From an uncultured Psychrobacter sp. (lineage in GTDB: Bacteria > Pseudomonadota > Gammaproteobacteria > Pseudomonadales > Moraxellaceae), in contig CANLXO010000008.1 in NCBI GenBank assembly GCA_947495055.1, positions 1 to 64,000 on the forward strand: DNA of 64,000 nucleotides, in the 5' to 3' direction. The stretch's first letter is position 1. Each line of letters begins with the position of its first letter. The notes under the pieces are model-generated. The model was not told the DNA's origin. It worked only from the letters and a program-made list of their open reading frames with translations, and searched no databases. Shown here in pieces: positions 17,164 through 27,046 of this stretch. A program made the position numbers and the translations under genes.

Positions 17164-18168
17164 ATGAACCCCATTGATTTACCCGTCACCGTCCATTCGA
17201 ACAATGCAATAAATGCTAAAAAATCACTTTTTGCTAACATCGACTGGCAAGCACCGTGGCTATGTCATTTAAGCCAACTCACTTATTTGAGCCAAACCAT
17301 AGAGCAGCTAAGTGCTGCGCATAATAATAGTGCGACTTTTGATAATACCGAACACTTAGACATAGTCGCTGGCGTTTTAAATATAGCTTTAATACAGCAA
17401 AGTGACGACTCACAAATACTGCAGCAGACTACAAAACCTGCGCTTGATCATGACACGCATAAACTTAACTTTGTCTCGCAAAACGCGCTACCAGAGGGCG
17501 TAGGCTACGAGCAGTTTATCGGCTCAACAGGCAATATTCCGACTCGTGATAACTTGCATGATTTATTTAACGGTAGTATTTGGCTCACCTTTCCCAAGAC
17601 CAAAGCTGTGCTCAATTATTATCATATGCTCGAGATAAGCAAGCGAAGCGATGAACAAGACAGCGACGAACAAGATAATCAAAGCAGTCGCGGACGCGTG
17701 CGCGATACGATCACCGTGTTTGACGAAAATGGGGCGGTGTTAGTGACCTCGAACCCTAGCGTTGGCGAAGCCTTGATCAATTTTGATTGGCAAGGCTGTT
17801 TGATTGCGCCGCGTGCTAGTTGGGATAATCCAAAGCAGCCCCATGCTGATGCGCAAGCTGCGGTTTATATCTTTGGTCATGCGCTACTTGAACAGCTCAT
17901 TACGCCGCGCAAACCCTTGTGCGCCCATAGTGTCATTATTAATGTCGATCAGAACTTCTTTGCCCTATCGATGCCTGAGCGTATAGCGTTTTTGGACGAC
18001 GCTCTTGCCGATTATATGGATAGGCTTTTGTCAAAAGAGGATGTCGTCCCGCGTCATTTATCGCCGTTACCTATTTTAGGCGTGCCGCATTTTTGGACGG
18101 ATAATATCAATCGTGACTTTTACGATGACAAATTTGTCTTTCGTAACGGCCGCCGCCGTTCAAAATAA
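17164..18168 (+). CDS. DUF3025-family protein
   Basis: A 334-aa soluble protein of unknown function. The pattern NLHDLFNGSIWLTFPKTKAV (about 132-151) followed by RDTITVFDENGAVLV and a C-terminal LPILGVPHFWTDN is the DUF3025 signature as I remember it. Divergent from the YdjM-like gene, with 99 bp between. No catalytic residues are recognised. A Glu/Asp/Gln-rich loop sits at about 161-176. Confidence 0.7.
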   Translation: MNPIDLPVTVHSNNAINAKKSLFANIDWQAPWLCHLSQLTYLSQTIEQLSAAHNNSATFDNTEHLDIVAGVLNIALIQQSDDSQILQQTTKPALDHDTHKLNFVSQNALPEGVGYEQFIGSTGNIPTRDNLHDLFNGSIWLTFPKTKAVLNYYHMLEISKRSDEQDSDEQDNQSSRGRVRDTITVFDENGAVLVTSNPSVGEALINFDWQGCLIAPRASWDNPKQPHADAQAAVYIFGHALLEQLITPRKPLCAHSVIINVDQNFFALSMPERIAFLDDALADYMDRLLSKEDVVPRHLSPLPILGVPHFWTDNINRDFYDDKFVFRNGRRRSK

Positions 18169-18411
18169 AGGCGCTTTGTAGATAGTGTAGGACTAAGCTG
18201 TTATTTTAATTATCCTTTTGGTTACTATTCATCAACGACTTAGTGTTAACAACTGTGCTCTTATTTGCTATGGTAGAAGAGTACTAATGCTGACAGTTAT
18301 AAGAGTAATTATAGGTGCTGTCAGCGCAGTAGAATCGCAGCACCCGCGATATTTTATTAGCAATGATAATAATAAATTCATAACCTCTACCTAGTAGATA
18401 AGGAAGCTACC

Positions 18412-21198
18412 ATGAGTGATATTTTTAATGTAAAAGACACCTTGAGCGTTGATGGCAAGGAGCATGCTTACTATAGTTTGCCCAAACTTGCTGAGACTTA
18501 CGACAACATCGATACGCTACCGTTTTGTATGAAGGTCGTACTTGAGAACTTACTACGCAATGAGGACGATGGTCAGTCTGTTGGCAAAAACCACATCGAA
18601 GCGGTCGCTAACTGGGACGCAGGCGCTGAGGCGTCAAAAGAGATCGCCTTTATGCCAGCGCGCGTAGTGTTGCAGGATTTCACAGGTGTACCATCAGTCG
18701 TTGATCTGGCGGCTATGCGTGATGCGGTCGTTGAGCTTGGCGGAAAAGCGGAGCAGATCAATCCCTTTATCCCAAGTGAGCTGGTCGTCGATCACTCGGT
18801 ACAAGTCGATGCTTATGGTCGTGAAGACGCTCTTGATCTCAACGAAAAGATTGAATTTAAACGTAACAATGAGCGCTACGAGTTTTTGCATTGGGGCAAA
18901 AATGCCTTTGAAAACTTCGTTGTTGTACCACCAGCGACCGGTATCGTGCATCAGGTCAACCTCGAGTATTTAGCGCGTGTCGTCATGGCAGCGGACGTCA
19001 ATGGCGAGTTGACCGCGTATCCTGATACGGTATTTGGTACCGATAGTCATACGACGATGATCAATGGTATCGGCGTACTCGGTTGGGGCGTAGGCGGTAT
19101 TGAAGCCGAAGCGGCGATGCTGGGTCAACCGTCATCTATGCTCATCCCGCAAGTAGTCGGTTTTGAGATGACAGGTAAGCTCAATGAGGGCGTAACGGCG
19201 ACAGATTTAGTACTGCGTGTCGTTGAGATGTTACGCGCACACGGCGTTGTCGGTAAGTTCGTTGAATTTTATGGCGAAGGCTTACATCAGATGCCGCTTG
19301 CAGATCGTGCGACGATTGCTAATATGTCGCCTGAGTATGGTGCAACTTGTGGTATCTTCCCAATTGACCAAATGGCGATTGATTATCTACGTCTATCAGG
19401 CCGCAGCGATGATCAAATTGAGCTGGTCGAAAAGTATGCCAAAGCCCAAGGCATGTGGCACGATGCTGACACGCCAGCGGCGACTTATTCGAGCAACTTG
19501 CACTTAGATCTATCCTCGGTGCAGCCTGCACTAGCTGGTCCTAACTTGCCACAGCAGCGTATCAATCTATCTGATATGCATGAAAAATTTGGCGAGACAT
19601 TAGCGAAGATGACTAAAGATCGCAAATCAGAAGTCGAGGGCAAAGTACGCTTTGATCAAGAAGGCGGTGAGCAAGAGCAAGCTGATAGACTCTATGCTAA
19701 GCCTAACGTCTACTCTGACGTCAATATCAATGATAAAAAGCACAAATTACGTGACGGTTCAGTGGTTATAGCTGCGATTACCTCTTGTACCAACACCTCA
19801 AACCCTGCGGTTATGATTGGTGCAGGCCTTGTGGCCAAAAAGGCCGCTGCCAAAGGCTTAAAGGCTAAGCCGTGGGTCAAGACCTCATTAGCGCCAGGCT
19901 CAAAAGTGGTCACAGACTATTTAGAGAAATCTAAATTAATGGAAGAGCTAGAGAAAACAGGCTTTTACTTAGTAGGTTATGGTTGTACCACTTGTATTGG
20001 TAACTCAGGGCCACTTTTAGAGGCAATCGAGGATGGCATTGAAGAGAATGATCTCGTTGCCGCTGCCGTACTCTCTGGTAACCGTAACTTTGAAGGTCGT
20101 ATCCACTCACACGTGAAGGCAAGTTATCTAGCATCACCACCGCTAGTTGTCGCTTATGCGCTGGCAGGTACGGTCGATATCGATCTGACGACGCAGCCGT
20201 TAGGACAAGATCAGGAAGGCAACGACGTCTATCTAAAAGACATCTGGCCGACCTCTGATGAGATCAATGAGCTGATTGCCAATAACATCGATGCTGATAT
20301 GTTCCGCAAAAACTACGGCGAAGTATTCGATGGTAGTAAAGCTTGGAACGCGATTAGCTCAGCCGATAGTCAGCTATATCCTTGGGATGAGGGTTCTACT
20401 TACATCAAAAACCCGCCGTTCTTTGATGGTATGACTATGGAGCCAGAAGGTATTCCTGATATCGAAGGCGCGCGCATCTTAGGTCTGTTCGGTGACTCTA
20501 TTACTACCGATCATATCTCACCGGCCGGTAATATCGATCCTGACTCGCCAGCAGGCAAGTACTTGCAAGAGCGCGGCGTCATGGAAGCGGACTTCAACAG
20601 TTATGGCTCGCGCCGTGGTAATGATGCGGTCATGACTCGCGGTACCTTTGCCAATATCCGTATCAAAAACTCGATGATGGATGGCCGCGAGGGTGGCTAT
20701 ACTTACTACTTTAAAGACGACAAAGCGACACTTGCAGACGGCAAAGAGATGGCCATCTATGACGCCGCTATGAAGTATAAAGAAGATAAGCGTCCACTCG
20801 TTGTCCTTGGCGGCGCGGAGTATGGTTCAGGCTCTAGCCGTGACTGGGCTGCAAAGGGTACGATATTGCTGGGTGTAAAAGCCGTGCTAACCAGCTCGTT
20901 CGAGCGTATTCACCGCTCAAACCTAGTCGGCATGGGTGTATTGCCATTGACCTTTAAAGAGGGCGAGAACGCTGAGACCTTTAACCTTGACGGTTCAGAA
21001 GTGCTAAGCATTACTGGTCTGAACAATGGCGAGAGCAAAACTGCTCAAGTTACTGCAACTCGCGCTGATGGCCCAAACGAAACCTTTGAGGTAAACGTAG
21101 GCTTACAGACGCCAAAAGAGCGCGAATACGTGCGTCATGGCGGGGTATTGCATTATGTACTACGTCAGCTCGCTGCGGAGAGTAAAGACGCTGCGTAA
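18412..21198 (+). CDS. acnA: Aconitate hydratase A
   Basis: TCA-cycle enzyme that interconverts citrate and isocitrate through a [4Fe-4S] cluster. The cluster ligands Cys459 (ITSCTNTSNP), Cys525 and Cys528 (GYGCTTCIGNSGPL) are present, as is the DSHTTMINGIGVLGWGVGGIEAEAAM segment in the first half and GSSRDWAAKG in the C-terminal swivelling domain. The 928-aa length and order of domains fit AcnA/IRP1 type rather than AcnB. AAGGAAG precedes the ATG. The 243-bp leader contains a 7-bp inverted repeat (18314-18344) and a weak Fur-like match. Followed by its own terminator. Confidence 0.97.
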   Translation: MSDIFNVKDTLSVDGKEHAYYSLPKLAETYDNIDTLPFCMKVVLENLLRNEDDGQSVGKNHIEAVANWDAGAEASKEIAFMPARVVLQDFTGVPSVVDLAAMRDAVVELGGKAEQINPFIPSELVVDHSVQVDAYGREDALDLNEKIEFKRNNERYEFLHWGKNAFENFVVVPPATGIVHQVNLEYLARVVMAADVNGELTAYPDTVFGTDSHTTMINGIGVLGWGVGGIEAEAAMLGQPSSMLIPQVVGFEMTGKLNEGVTATDLVLRVVEMLRAHGVVGKFVEFYGEGLHQMPLADRATIANMSPEYGATCGIFPIDQMAIDYLRLSGRSDDQIELVEKYAKAQGMWHDADTPAATYSSNLHLDLSSVQPALAGPNLPQQRINLSDMHEKFGETLAKMTKDRKSEVEGKVRFDQEGGEQEQADRLYAKPNVYSDVNINDKKHKLRDGSVVIAAITSCTNTSNPAVMIGAGLVAKKAAAKGLKAKPWVKTSLAPGSKVVTDYLEKSKLMEELEKTGFYLVGYGCTTCIGNSGPLLEAIEDGIEENDLVAAAVLSGNRNFEGRIHSHVKASYLASPPLVVAYALAGTVDIDLTTQPLGQDQEGNDVYLKDIWPTSDEINELIANNIDADMFRKNYGEVFDGSKAWNAISSADSQLYPWDEGSTYIKNPPFFDGMTMEPEGIPDIEGARILGLFGDSITTDHISPAGNIDPDSPAGKYLQERGVMEADFNSYGSRRGNDAVMTRGTFANIRIKNSMMDGREGGYTYYFKDDKATLADGKEMAIYDAAMKYKEDKRPLVVLGGAEYGSGSSRDWAAKGTILLGVKAVLTSSFERIHRSNLVGMGVLPLTFKEGENAETFNLDGSEVLSITGLNNGESKTAQVTATRADGPNETFEVNVGLQTPKEREYVRHGGVLHYVLRQLAAESKDAA

Positions 21199-21223
21199 TG
21201 ATTAATTAGAGCTAGGATGAGAG

Positions 21224-21253
21224 AAAGCCCAATCGTTATGGTTGGGCTTTTTT
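21224..21253 (+). terminator. Rho-independent terminator of acnA
   Basis: Stem AAAGCCCAA / TTGGGCTTT with a short loop and a T-run, 26 bp after the acnA stop. Confidence 0.9.
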
Positions 21254-21321
21254 GTGTTTGTTTGAAGATGGTTTCTAATTTAGATAGCGGTCTTTAATTT
21301 ATCATTGCTCATAAACAAAAA

Positions 21322-21975
21322 TTACTCGTTCTCAGTAAGCAATCTAACTCCCAAACCAATAAACACCACACCGCTTATTTTATTCAACACAGACTCAATC
21401 GCTGGGTTCTCTCGCAGTTTCTGACTAAATCGTGATGCCAGTAGCGCCAAACATACGCACCATATCAAACCCGTCAGCGCAAACGTCAGTCCCAATACCA
21501 AAAAAGCTAGCGTGCTATGTGCGTAACTAAGATCGATAAACTGCGGAAAAAACGCTAGGAAGAACAACGCAACTTTTGGGTTAAAGGTATTGGTCAGCAC
21601 GCCTTGTTTGTATATTTGAGCGTAGTCCAAAGACTTAGCTTGAGCGTTGCTTTTATTATCAGGTAAATTGTCTGCTATAACGGCACTAGGTTTGCTCATC
21701 AGCATCTTAAAGCCTAAGTAGCACAGATAACTAGCACCGATATATTTTACGATAGTAAAGGCAAGTGGCGACTTGGCTAAAATGATCGATAATCCGAGTG
21801 CTGCCAATACGGTATGCAATAAGATACCTGAGACGATACCGAGCACAGAATATAGCCCCGCTTTTTTACCCTGAGAGACGCTCCGAGTAATGATGTACAT
21901 CGTATCAATACCAGGGGTCACATTGAGCAAAATGGCTGCTAAGACAAATCCCAAATAGTTATCTATACCAAACAT
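21322..21975 (-). CDS. LysE/RhtB-family amino-acid exporter
   Basis: A 217-aa inner-membrane protein of the LysE/RhtB family with about six hydrophobic segments. The N-terminal segment LLNVTPGIDTMYIITRSVSQG matches the family hallmark (the xPGP/PGxD turn after helix 1), and LGFKMLMSKPSA and NTFNPKVALFFLAFFPQFI follow as expected. These proteins export amino acids such as homoserine, threonine or lysine; the substrate is not predictable. The frame is open to 22026, but GAGGA lies 8 bases before the ATG at 21975 and the length then fits the family. Confidence 0.88.
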   Translation of the reverse strand: MFGIDNYLGFVLAAILLNVTPGIDTMYIITRSVSQGKKAGLYSVLGIVSGILLHTVLAALGLSIILAKSPLAFTIVKYIGASYLCYLGFKMLMSKPSAVIADNLPDNKSNAQAKSLDYAQIYKQGVLTNTFNPKVALFFLAFFPQFIDLSYAHSTLAFLVLGLTFALTGLIWCVCLALLASRFSQKLRENPAIESVLNKISGVVFIGLGVRLLTENE

Positions 21976-22257
21976 CGCTTGTATCCTCGTTGATAGCGCT
22001 TTTGTTGTTTTAGTAAAGAGCCACATTATAAAGCGGTAGATAGCTTTGAGCGACCTATCAGTCTAAGCTCATTGTAGAGATTATCCAATGACGAATTATG
22101 TACTTACTTGCTCTTATCAAAAATAGACTACAGACACACAAATAAACCCCTTTTAAAAGCAGCAACGCGGTATCATCACGATATTTTTAAGCGCTTAGCC
22201 TGCGATAGTCGATTATTGACTGATGGCTGAGCAAGTCACTATTAAATTGAGCCAACT

Positions 22258-23157
22258 ATGAGCAGACGCGACCTTATTATCTTTATCAGCTTGTCCTTTA
22301 TGTGGTCGTTATCCTTTATTTTTTATAGAGTAGGCGTGCCTGAGTTTGGCTCGATGTCATTTGCCAGCTTGCGGGTGATATTTGCAGGTCTCACTATGCT
22401 GGCCTTTTTAGCCTTTAACCCCAGTCACCTAAAGATAGTGGGTAAGCATTGGAAGCTGCTTACAGTAGTCGGTCTGGTTTCAACATCTATCCCCTTTGTA
22501 CTATTCTCTTATGCTGCGCAGTCAGTGAACGCCGGTGTGCTTGCAGTACTCAACGCTTCTGTGCCGATGATGAGCGGTTTTATCGCCAGTACATTCTTTA
22601 ATGATAAGCTCTCAAAAAAGCAGACGCTGGGCTTGATGATTGGCATTATAGGCGTTGTAATCTTGATGAGTGAAAGCTTGTTTGGCGGGGCAGCTTCAGA
22701 TTTGGGCTCAAGTTTAGTACCCATGGGTTATGCTTTGCTTGGTTGCGTGGGCTATGCTATTGGCGCGAACGTCACCAAGAACTATCTACATGACACCTCA
22801 CCTGTCGCCATTACTATTGGTGCGATGCTGATTGCAAGTGTCGTCATGCTGCCTGTCGCTATCTACGAGTTTCCTTATGGACAGAGTATCAGTCTAAAAG
22901 CTTGGGTCTCGGTGGTTTGTATTGGCGTATTCTCAACGGCGATTGCTTTTATCTTTATCAATGAGCTGATCAAGAGCATTGGCCCTATGCGAGCGACAAG
23001 TATCACCTTAGTTATTCCTATATTTGCGATTATCTTTGGTTATATTTTATTAGGTGAGGCTTTGGATACCGCTGCTATTGTCGGTTCAGCGGTGATACTG
23101 GTAGGGACTTATTTATCCTTAAATTTGTCGCTAAAGAGTTTTACTGGGTCTCATTAA
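22258..23157 (+). CDS. EamA-family (DMT) transporter
   Basis: A 299-aa drug/metabolite transporter superfamily protein with about ten transmembrane helices in two EamA repeats (about 5-140 and 153-290). The first repeat has MWSLSFIFYRVGVPE and ends with LGLMIGIIGVVIL. The second has IGPMRATSITLVIPIFAIIFGYILLGEAL, the typical EamA end. Substrate unknown. It is transcribed divergently from the LysE-type exporter, with about 280 bp between the starts. A bidirectional terminator follows. Confidence 0.88.
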   Translation: MSRRDLIIFISLSFMWSLSFIFYRVGVPEFGSMSFASLRVIFAGLTMLAFLAFNPSHLKIVGKHWKLLTVVGLVSTSIPFVLFSYAAQSVNAGVLAVLNASVPMMSGFIASTFFNDKLSKKQTLGLMIGIIGVVILMSESLFGGAASDLGSSLVPMGYALLGCVGYAIGANVTKNYLHDTSPVAITIGAMLIASVVMLPVAIYEFPYGQSISLKAWVSVVCIGVFSTAIAFIFINELIKSIGPMRATSITLVIPIFAIIFGYILLGEALDTAAIVGSAVILVGTYLSLNLSLKSFTGSH

Positions 23158-23195
23158 TTGTTCAATGGATGACAAACTCTAATAAAACTGAGCAC

Positions 23196-23230
23196 AAAAA
23201 AAGCCTAATCGTTAAGACTAGGCTTTTTTA
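23196..23230. terminator. Bidirectional terminator after the EamA gene
   Basis: Stem AAAAAAGCCTA / TAGGCTTTTTT around a 10-11 base loop, between converging genes. Its loop sequence AATCGTTA is shared with the acnA terminator. Confidence 0.88.
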
Positions 23231-23254
23231 ATGATTAGCTTTTGAGGTGATGAG

Positions 23255-24313
23255 TTAACGAACATTATCACCATAAGTAACGATTGGACGATCTAAGCGA
23301 TGTTTAGTAGCGGCGCTTTTTGCACCAGCAATAGCGGCGACAAAAGTGAGTAGCGCACTGATTAACCAGAATAGACCACTGTACAAGGCTGCTTTACGAG
23401 CCATATCTTCAGCTTGTTGCAAGTTTTGGTCAACAGTCTGCTGTGCTTGAGCAATATACTGCTCCGTCTTCATTTTGTACTCATTGAATGATTGCGTTAC
23501 CTCGGTACGTACTTCAAGCGCTTGAGCTTCAGTGAGACCTTCAGCTTGCAGGCGATTGATAAGCTCATCACTCTTTAAGGTTTGTTCAATAGATGCCATA
23601 CGCTGCTTAGCATAATCATCAATATTGCGCCACGTATCGACACTCGTGAAGTCCATATCGGCTACATCGCCTTGAGTCTCATTGATCATCTGCTCAACGA
23701 CATTGGTGGTTGCTGCGATTTGTTCTTCATTAAAACCTTGTGTATTTTTAGCAACTAAAGCGTTCAAGTCTTCTTTACTAATATTACCTGAGACGGTTTG
23801 ATACGCTTGCTGCGCACGTTGTTGCAGCTGCTCAATAGTGCTATCTGGCGCGGCAACGGCTGCCGTACCGACCGCCGAGGTTCCTGCTGCTGCAACGCCG
23901 CCTGCTGTCTTGGCTACGGTGCTGACCGTGCCGCCAATAGCGTTACCAGCAGATGCCAAGATACCAGTGGCACTACTTAGCGTAAAAAACGTTGTAAACA
24001 AGATGATAAGTGCTGCAGTTAGCATACCTGTTAGCCTGGCATCCTTTGGATCAACATCAGTACCGTCACCAAATAGTGCTTCTGGTGCTGAGAATTTGAT
24101 GGCAAAGTAACCTGCGATAAAGGCGCTGACTAAAGCAGTAATAGCGGCATATATACCGCCTGCGATACTTGTACCCTTTAAGTCAAAAGGGAGAAAAGAG
24201 CTGAGGACGAGCGCTAGGGCAATCATTGCCATAACGACAATCAATCCCATAACGAGACCAGCTAGAACGCCGCGCCACGATGGACGACGCTGAGATGAGT
24301 AAGTAGGGGTCAT
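23255..24313 (-). CDS. Membrane protein with long cytoplasmic or periplasmic coiled coil, unknown function
   Basis: I do not recognise a named family with confidence. The 352-aa protein has three hydrophobic segments in the first 130 residues (GVLAGLVMGLIVVMAMIALA, a Gly/Ala-rich second, LTGMLTAALIILFTTFF). A Gly/Ala/Thr linker of about 35 residues follows, then about 140 residues of Gln/Glu-rich helical sequence likely to form a coiled coil, and a last hydrophobic segment at about 310-330. The AAGGA sequence 6 bases before the second ATG supports the start at 24313 over the one at 24319. The arrangement suggests an envelope structural or stress protein. Nothing in the neighbourhood points to a pathway. 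Confidence 0.6.
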   Translation of the reverse strand: MTPTYSSQRRPSWRGVLAGLVMGLIVVMAMIALALVLSSFLPFDLKGTSIAGGIYAAITALVSAFIAGYFAIKFSAPEALFGDGTDVDPKDARLTGMLTAALIILFTTFFTLSSATGILASAGNAIGGTVSTVAKTAGGVAAAGTSAVGTAAVAAPDSTIEQLQQRAQQAYQTVSGNISKEDLNALVAKNTQGFNEEQIAATTNVVEQMINETQGDVADMDFTSVDTWRNIDDYAKQRMASIEQTLKSDELINRLQAEGLTEAQALEVRTEVTQSFNEYKMKTEQYIAQAQQTVDQNLQQAEDMARKAALYSGLFWLISALLTFVAAIAGAKSAATKHRLDRPIVTYGDNVR

Positions 24314-24640
24314 AATCATTCCTTTTAAGGATTACATATCAATTGTTATAAGCTAAATGCTTCACTAATATTTGTGATATAAAAGTTACACGGCACAAAG
24401 TTTAGTGAATATATGGCAAGCTTAGTCAAATGCATTTGATATTAGTAATACTATTAGGTAGAGAATAACAAGCATCTTGTATACAAGTGTTAACCTATGT
24501 CATTAAAACCTGTAAATGTAAAATCATGTAAAGTTTAAAAGCTAGGTTGTTGATAAAAAAGACAATTTATAGGATATGGTGGACGCTTGAGCAAAGGCTT
24601 ATTGTGCTAGAACAAATAAGGATCTAAAGTACAGACGACA
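24314..24640. other. AT-rich intergenic stretch
   Basis: It lies between the coiled-coil membrane protein (minus) and the tRNA terminator. It should carry the promoter of the membrane protein. I see no supported ORF or RNA gene in it. Confidence 0.5.
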
Positions 24641-24674
24641 AAAAGCCCAGTCACAAAATCGTGGCTGGGCTTTT
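24641..24674 (-). terminator. Terminator downstream of the tRNA genes
   Basis: Strong hairpin AAAAGCCCAGTCAC / GTGGCTGGGCTTTT with one internal mismatch and a 6-base loop. On the minus strand it lies about 60 bp after tRNA-Glu and ends in a T-run. Confidence 0.85.
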
Positions 24675-24735
24675 AGTTGTGCTTACTAGTCTTATCTCAT
24701 GCAAAGCAAAAGAGCTAATAATTGACACCAAATAG

Positions 24736-24811
24736 TGGCGTCCCCAGGGGGATTCGAACCCCCGTTACCGCCGTGAAAGGGCGGTGTCCTAGGCCTCTAG
24801 ACGATGGGGAC
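24736..24811 (-). tRNA. tRNA-Glu (anticodon UUC)
   Basis: 76-nt cloverleaf including an encoded CCA end. The acceptor stem begins GTCCCC and closes with GGGGAC, the anticodon loop is CTTTCAC giving TTC, and the T-loop is GGTTCGAATCC. It is on the same strand as gltX and about 470 bp after the gltX stop, so the tRNA lies close to its own synthetase gene. Confidence 0.97.
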
Positions 24812-24960
24812 GCATAGAGTGTTGTATTTAATGCAATTAAGCATCGATACAACGGTCAATCACAATATCAGAGTACTCATTATATAAACAAGTCTTGCCT
24901 AGGTGCTGATACTGCCTCTTAACTGTTTCATCTAAGATAAAAAATCCAAAGATAAAAATA

Positions 24961-25036
24961 TGGTGGAGCTAAACGGAGTCGAACCGTTGACCCCTTGCAT
25001 GCCATGCAAGTGCTCTACCAACTGAGCTATAGCCCC
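24961..25036 (-). tRNA. tRNA-Ala (anticodon GGC)
   Basis: 76-nt cloverleaf with encoded CCA. The acceptor stem begins GGGGCTA, the D-arm is GCTCAGTTGGTAGAGC, and the anticodon loop is ATGGCAT with anticodon GGC between CTTGC and GCAAG. It lies upstream of tRNA-Glu on the same strand, 149 bp apart, and shares its terminator. Confidence 0.97.
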
Positions 25037-25134
25037 TCGTTAAGAGTGAGCGTATTTTAGGGAATAGCTAGGAGGTTGTCAATAGGTAATTTGGGGAATC
25101 GTGATAAATAGTCTGGCATGAGTGTTATTAGTAG

Positions 25135-25151
25135 GGTGCGCCTCGCGCACC
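25135..25151. repeat. Perfect GC-rich hairpin
   Basis: GGTGCGC CTC GCGCACC: a 7-bp perfect stem with a 3-base loop, preceded by GTAG. It stands out from AT-rich surroundings. Short GTAGGGTGCGC-type hairpins of this kind recur in many bacterial genomes as REP-like units (general knowledge). There is no U-run, so it is a poor terminator. Confidence 0.6.
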
Positions 25152-25222
25152 TATTATTACTTTTAACAATAACTATAATTCGCAGTTCAACACACGCTAC
25201 TTTCACAATGTTAATTGATTGT

Positions 25223-25248
25223 AGGAAATCCTATTTAAAGGATTTCCT
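25223..25248 (-). terminator. Possible terminator or 3' hairpin of gltX
   Basis: AGGAAATCC / GGATTTCCT, a 9-bp perfect stem with an 8-base loop, 29 bp after the gltX stop on the minus strand. A clear U-run is missing, so it may only protect the 3' end or be read through into the tRNAs. Confidence 0.4.
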
Positions 25249-25277
25249 TTGCAAGTCTAAAAGTGACAGGCAGCTTT

Positions 25278-26807
25278 TTAACGGTTCTCATCAGCCAACA
25301 AATCAGGCAAATCTGCTGCCGTCTTCTCTAACTTCTTTAGCTTTTTCTTACCCAAACCACCAAGCACATCGATGGCGTGACGCAAGCGGGTCATCGTCAT
25401 GTCCGCACCGATAATCCACATGGAGTTCATCACTGGCGTGGATGAGGAGCTGCCTGCAATAGCGATAAAGAACGGGGCGATAAAGTCGCGCATCTTGATA
25501 TCTAGCGCGGCTGCCATGCCTTTAACAATGGCATAAATGTTGTCTTCTGACCATTCTGGCAGTGCTTCTAATTGCCATAATGTCAGCTGCAAGATTTCCA
25601 TAATTTGCTCAGGGGTAAGCGTTTTGTGCGCAAAATCCTCGCTAGTGATTTCAGGTAAGTTTTGAAAGTAAAAACCGCCCCAATTAACTGCGTCAGAGAG
25701 TAGCTCAATACGAGGTTGTATTGCGGCTGCCATCGCCGTCAGCTTATCGCTATTATTGGCCCAGTCGAGGATTTTATTCTTTAATTCTTCAGGCGTCAGC
25801 GCGCGTAGCCACTCACTATTGAGCCAATACAGCTTTTCGATATCAAAGATAGGCCCGCCCAAAGACACGCGCTGAATATCGAAACTGGCTATCATTTCAT
25901 CAAGAGTGAATTTTTCTTCGTCGTTTGGCATAGAGTAGCCCATACGCCCTAGATAATTGAGCAGCGCCTCAGGGAGCACACCTGCATCACGATAGTAGGT
26001 GATGGAGGTTGGATTTTTGCGTTTTGATAGCTTGGATTTATCAGGGTTGCGCAGTAGCGGCATATGGCACAGAACGGGCATCTCCCAGCCGAAGTACTCA
26101 TATAACAATTGATGCTTGGGCGCGGAATTGAGCCATTCCTCACCGCGCATGACGTGCGTGATCTGCATCAAATGGTCATCAACGACATTAGCGAGATGGT
26201 ACGTTGGTAGGCCGTCAGTTTTGAGCAGCACTTGCATATCGACTTGTTCCCACGGGATCTCAACCGTACCGCGTAGCATATCCTCAACCTTGCACACGCC
26301 ATCTTTAGGTACACGCATACGAATGACGAAAGGTTTGCCATCAGCGACCATTTTATCAGATTCAGTACGCGGCAAATCAGCATAGCGACCGTCATAACGC
26401 GGCGTCTCACCGCGCGCCATTTGCTCCGCGCGCATGGCGTCTAGTTCCTCAGGGGTACAAAAACAGCGAAAGGCATGATCTGAGTCTAGTAGTTTTTGGG
26501 CATGATCTTTATAGATATCCGCGCGCTCGCTTTGACGATAAGGCGCATGGGGCCCGCCAACATCAGGACCCTCTGCCCAATCTAGACCCACCCAACGTAG
26601 CGCGTCCAAAATCATCTGCTCGGAGGCTTTAGTTGAGCGCACTTGATCGGTGTCCTCAATACGCAAAATAAATTCACCACCGTTTGCCTTGGCAAAAGCC
26701 AGATTAAACAGGGCGATATAAGCGGTGCCAACATGTGGAAATCCAGTAGGTGAGGGGGCGATACGGGTACGAACAGGGCGCTTGATGGAGCTAATAGTCT
26801 GGGTCAT
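25278..26807 (-). CDS. gltX: Glutamyl-tRNA synthetase
   Basis: Class I synthetase that charges tRNA-Glu. The HIGH signature is present as [10 protein letters not shown] (18-27) and KMSKS as SKLSKRK at about residue 257. [12 protein letters not shown] shows the zinc-finger-like insertion, of which only part of the Cys set is kept. Length is 509 aa. The C-terminal anticodon-binding region ends in a basic KKKLKKLEK stretch. tRNA-Ala and tRNA-Glu follow on the same strand. GAGACCC precedes the ATG, weakly resembling a Shine-Dalgarno. Confidence 0.96.
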   Translation of the reverse strand: MTQTISSIKRPVRTRIAPSPTGFPHVGTAYIALFNLAFAKANGGEFILRIEDTDQVRSTKASEQMILDALRWVGLDWAEGPDVGGPHAPYRQSERADIYKDHAQKLLDSDHAFRCFCTPEELDAMRAEQMARGETPRYDGRYADLPRTESDKMVADGKPFVIRMRVPKDGVCKVEDMLRGTVEIPWEQVDMQVLLKTDGLPTYHLANVVDDHLMQITHVMRGEEWLNSAPKHQLLYEYFGWEMPVLCHMPLLRNPDKSKLSKRKNPTSITYYRDAGVLPEALLNYLGRMGYSMPNDEEKFTLDEMIASFDIQRVSLGGPIFDIEKLYWLNSEWLRALTPEELKNKILDWANNSDKLTAMAAAIQPRIELLSDAVNWGGFYFQNLPEITSEDFAHKTLTPEQIMEILQLTLWQLEALPEWSEDNIYAIVKGMAAALDIKMRDFIAPFFIAIAGSSSSTPVMNSMWIIGADMTMTRLRHAIDVLGGLGKKKLKKLEKTAADLPDLLADENR

Positions 26808-27046
26808 AAGGGTCTCGGGATAGTGTTGCTGGTTAAAAAGTTGCCAGCTAAAAAATAGGCAATTAAAGAGTAGAAATAGCGTAAAATATAGCGCTAGTAT
26901 AACAGAGCGTTTCGATATTTTTAACGAAAAGCCCCTCTAGCGCTTGACTCACCGTGTATCCTTGCGATAATAACGCAAGTTGTCTGATAACTTGTTTATT
27001 TTTATACTATTACTGGCCGCCTAGGTCGTCATTTACTGAGTGATTT

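Noticed and set aside
18359..18377. Fur-box-like sequence upstream of acnA
   Set aside because: It matches the 19-bp consensus at about 12 positions only, with the match concentrated in one half; expected by chance in AT-rich DNA.
25118..25414. 98-codon open frame overlapping the 3' end of gltX
   Set aside because: The second half is antisense to gltX and the first half is low-complexity; no ribosome site.
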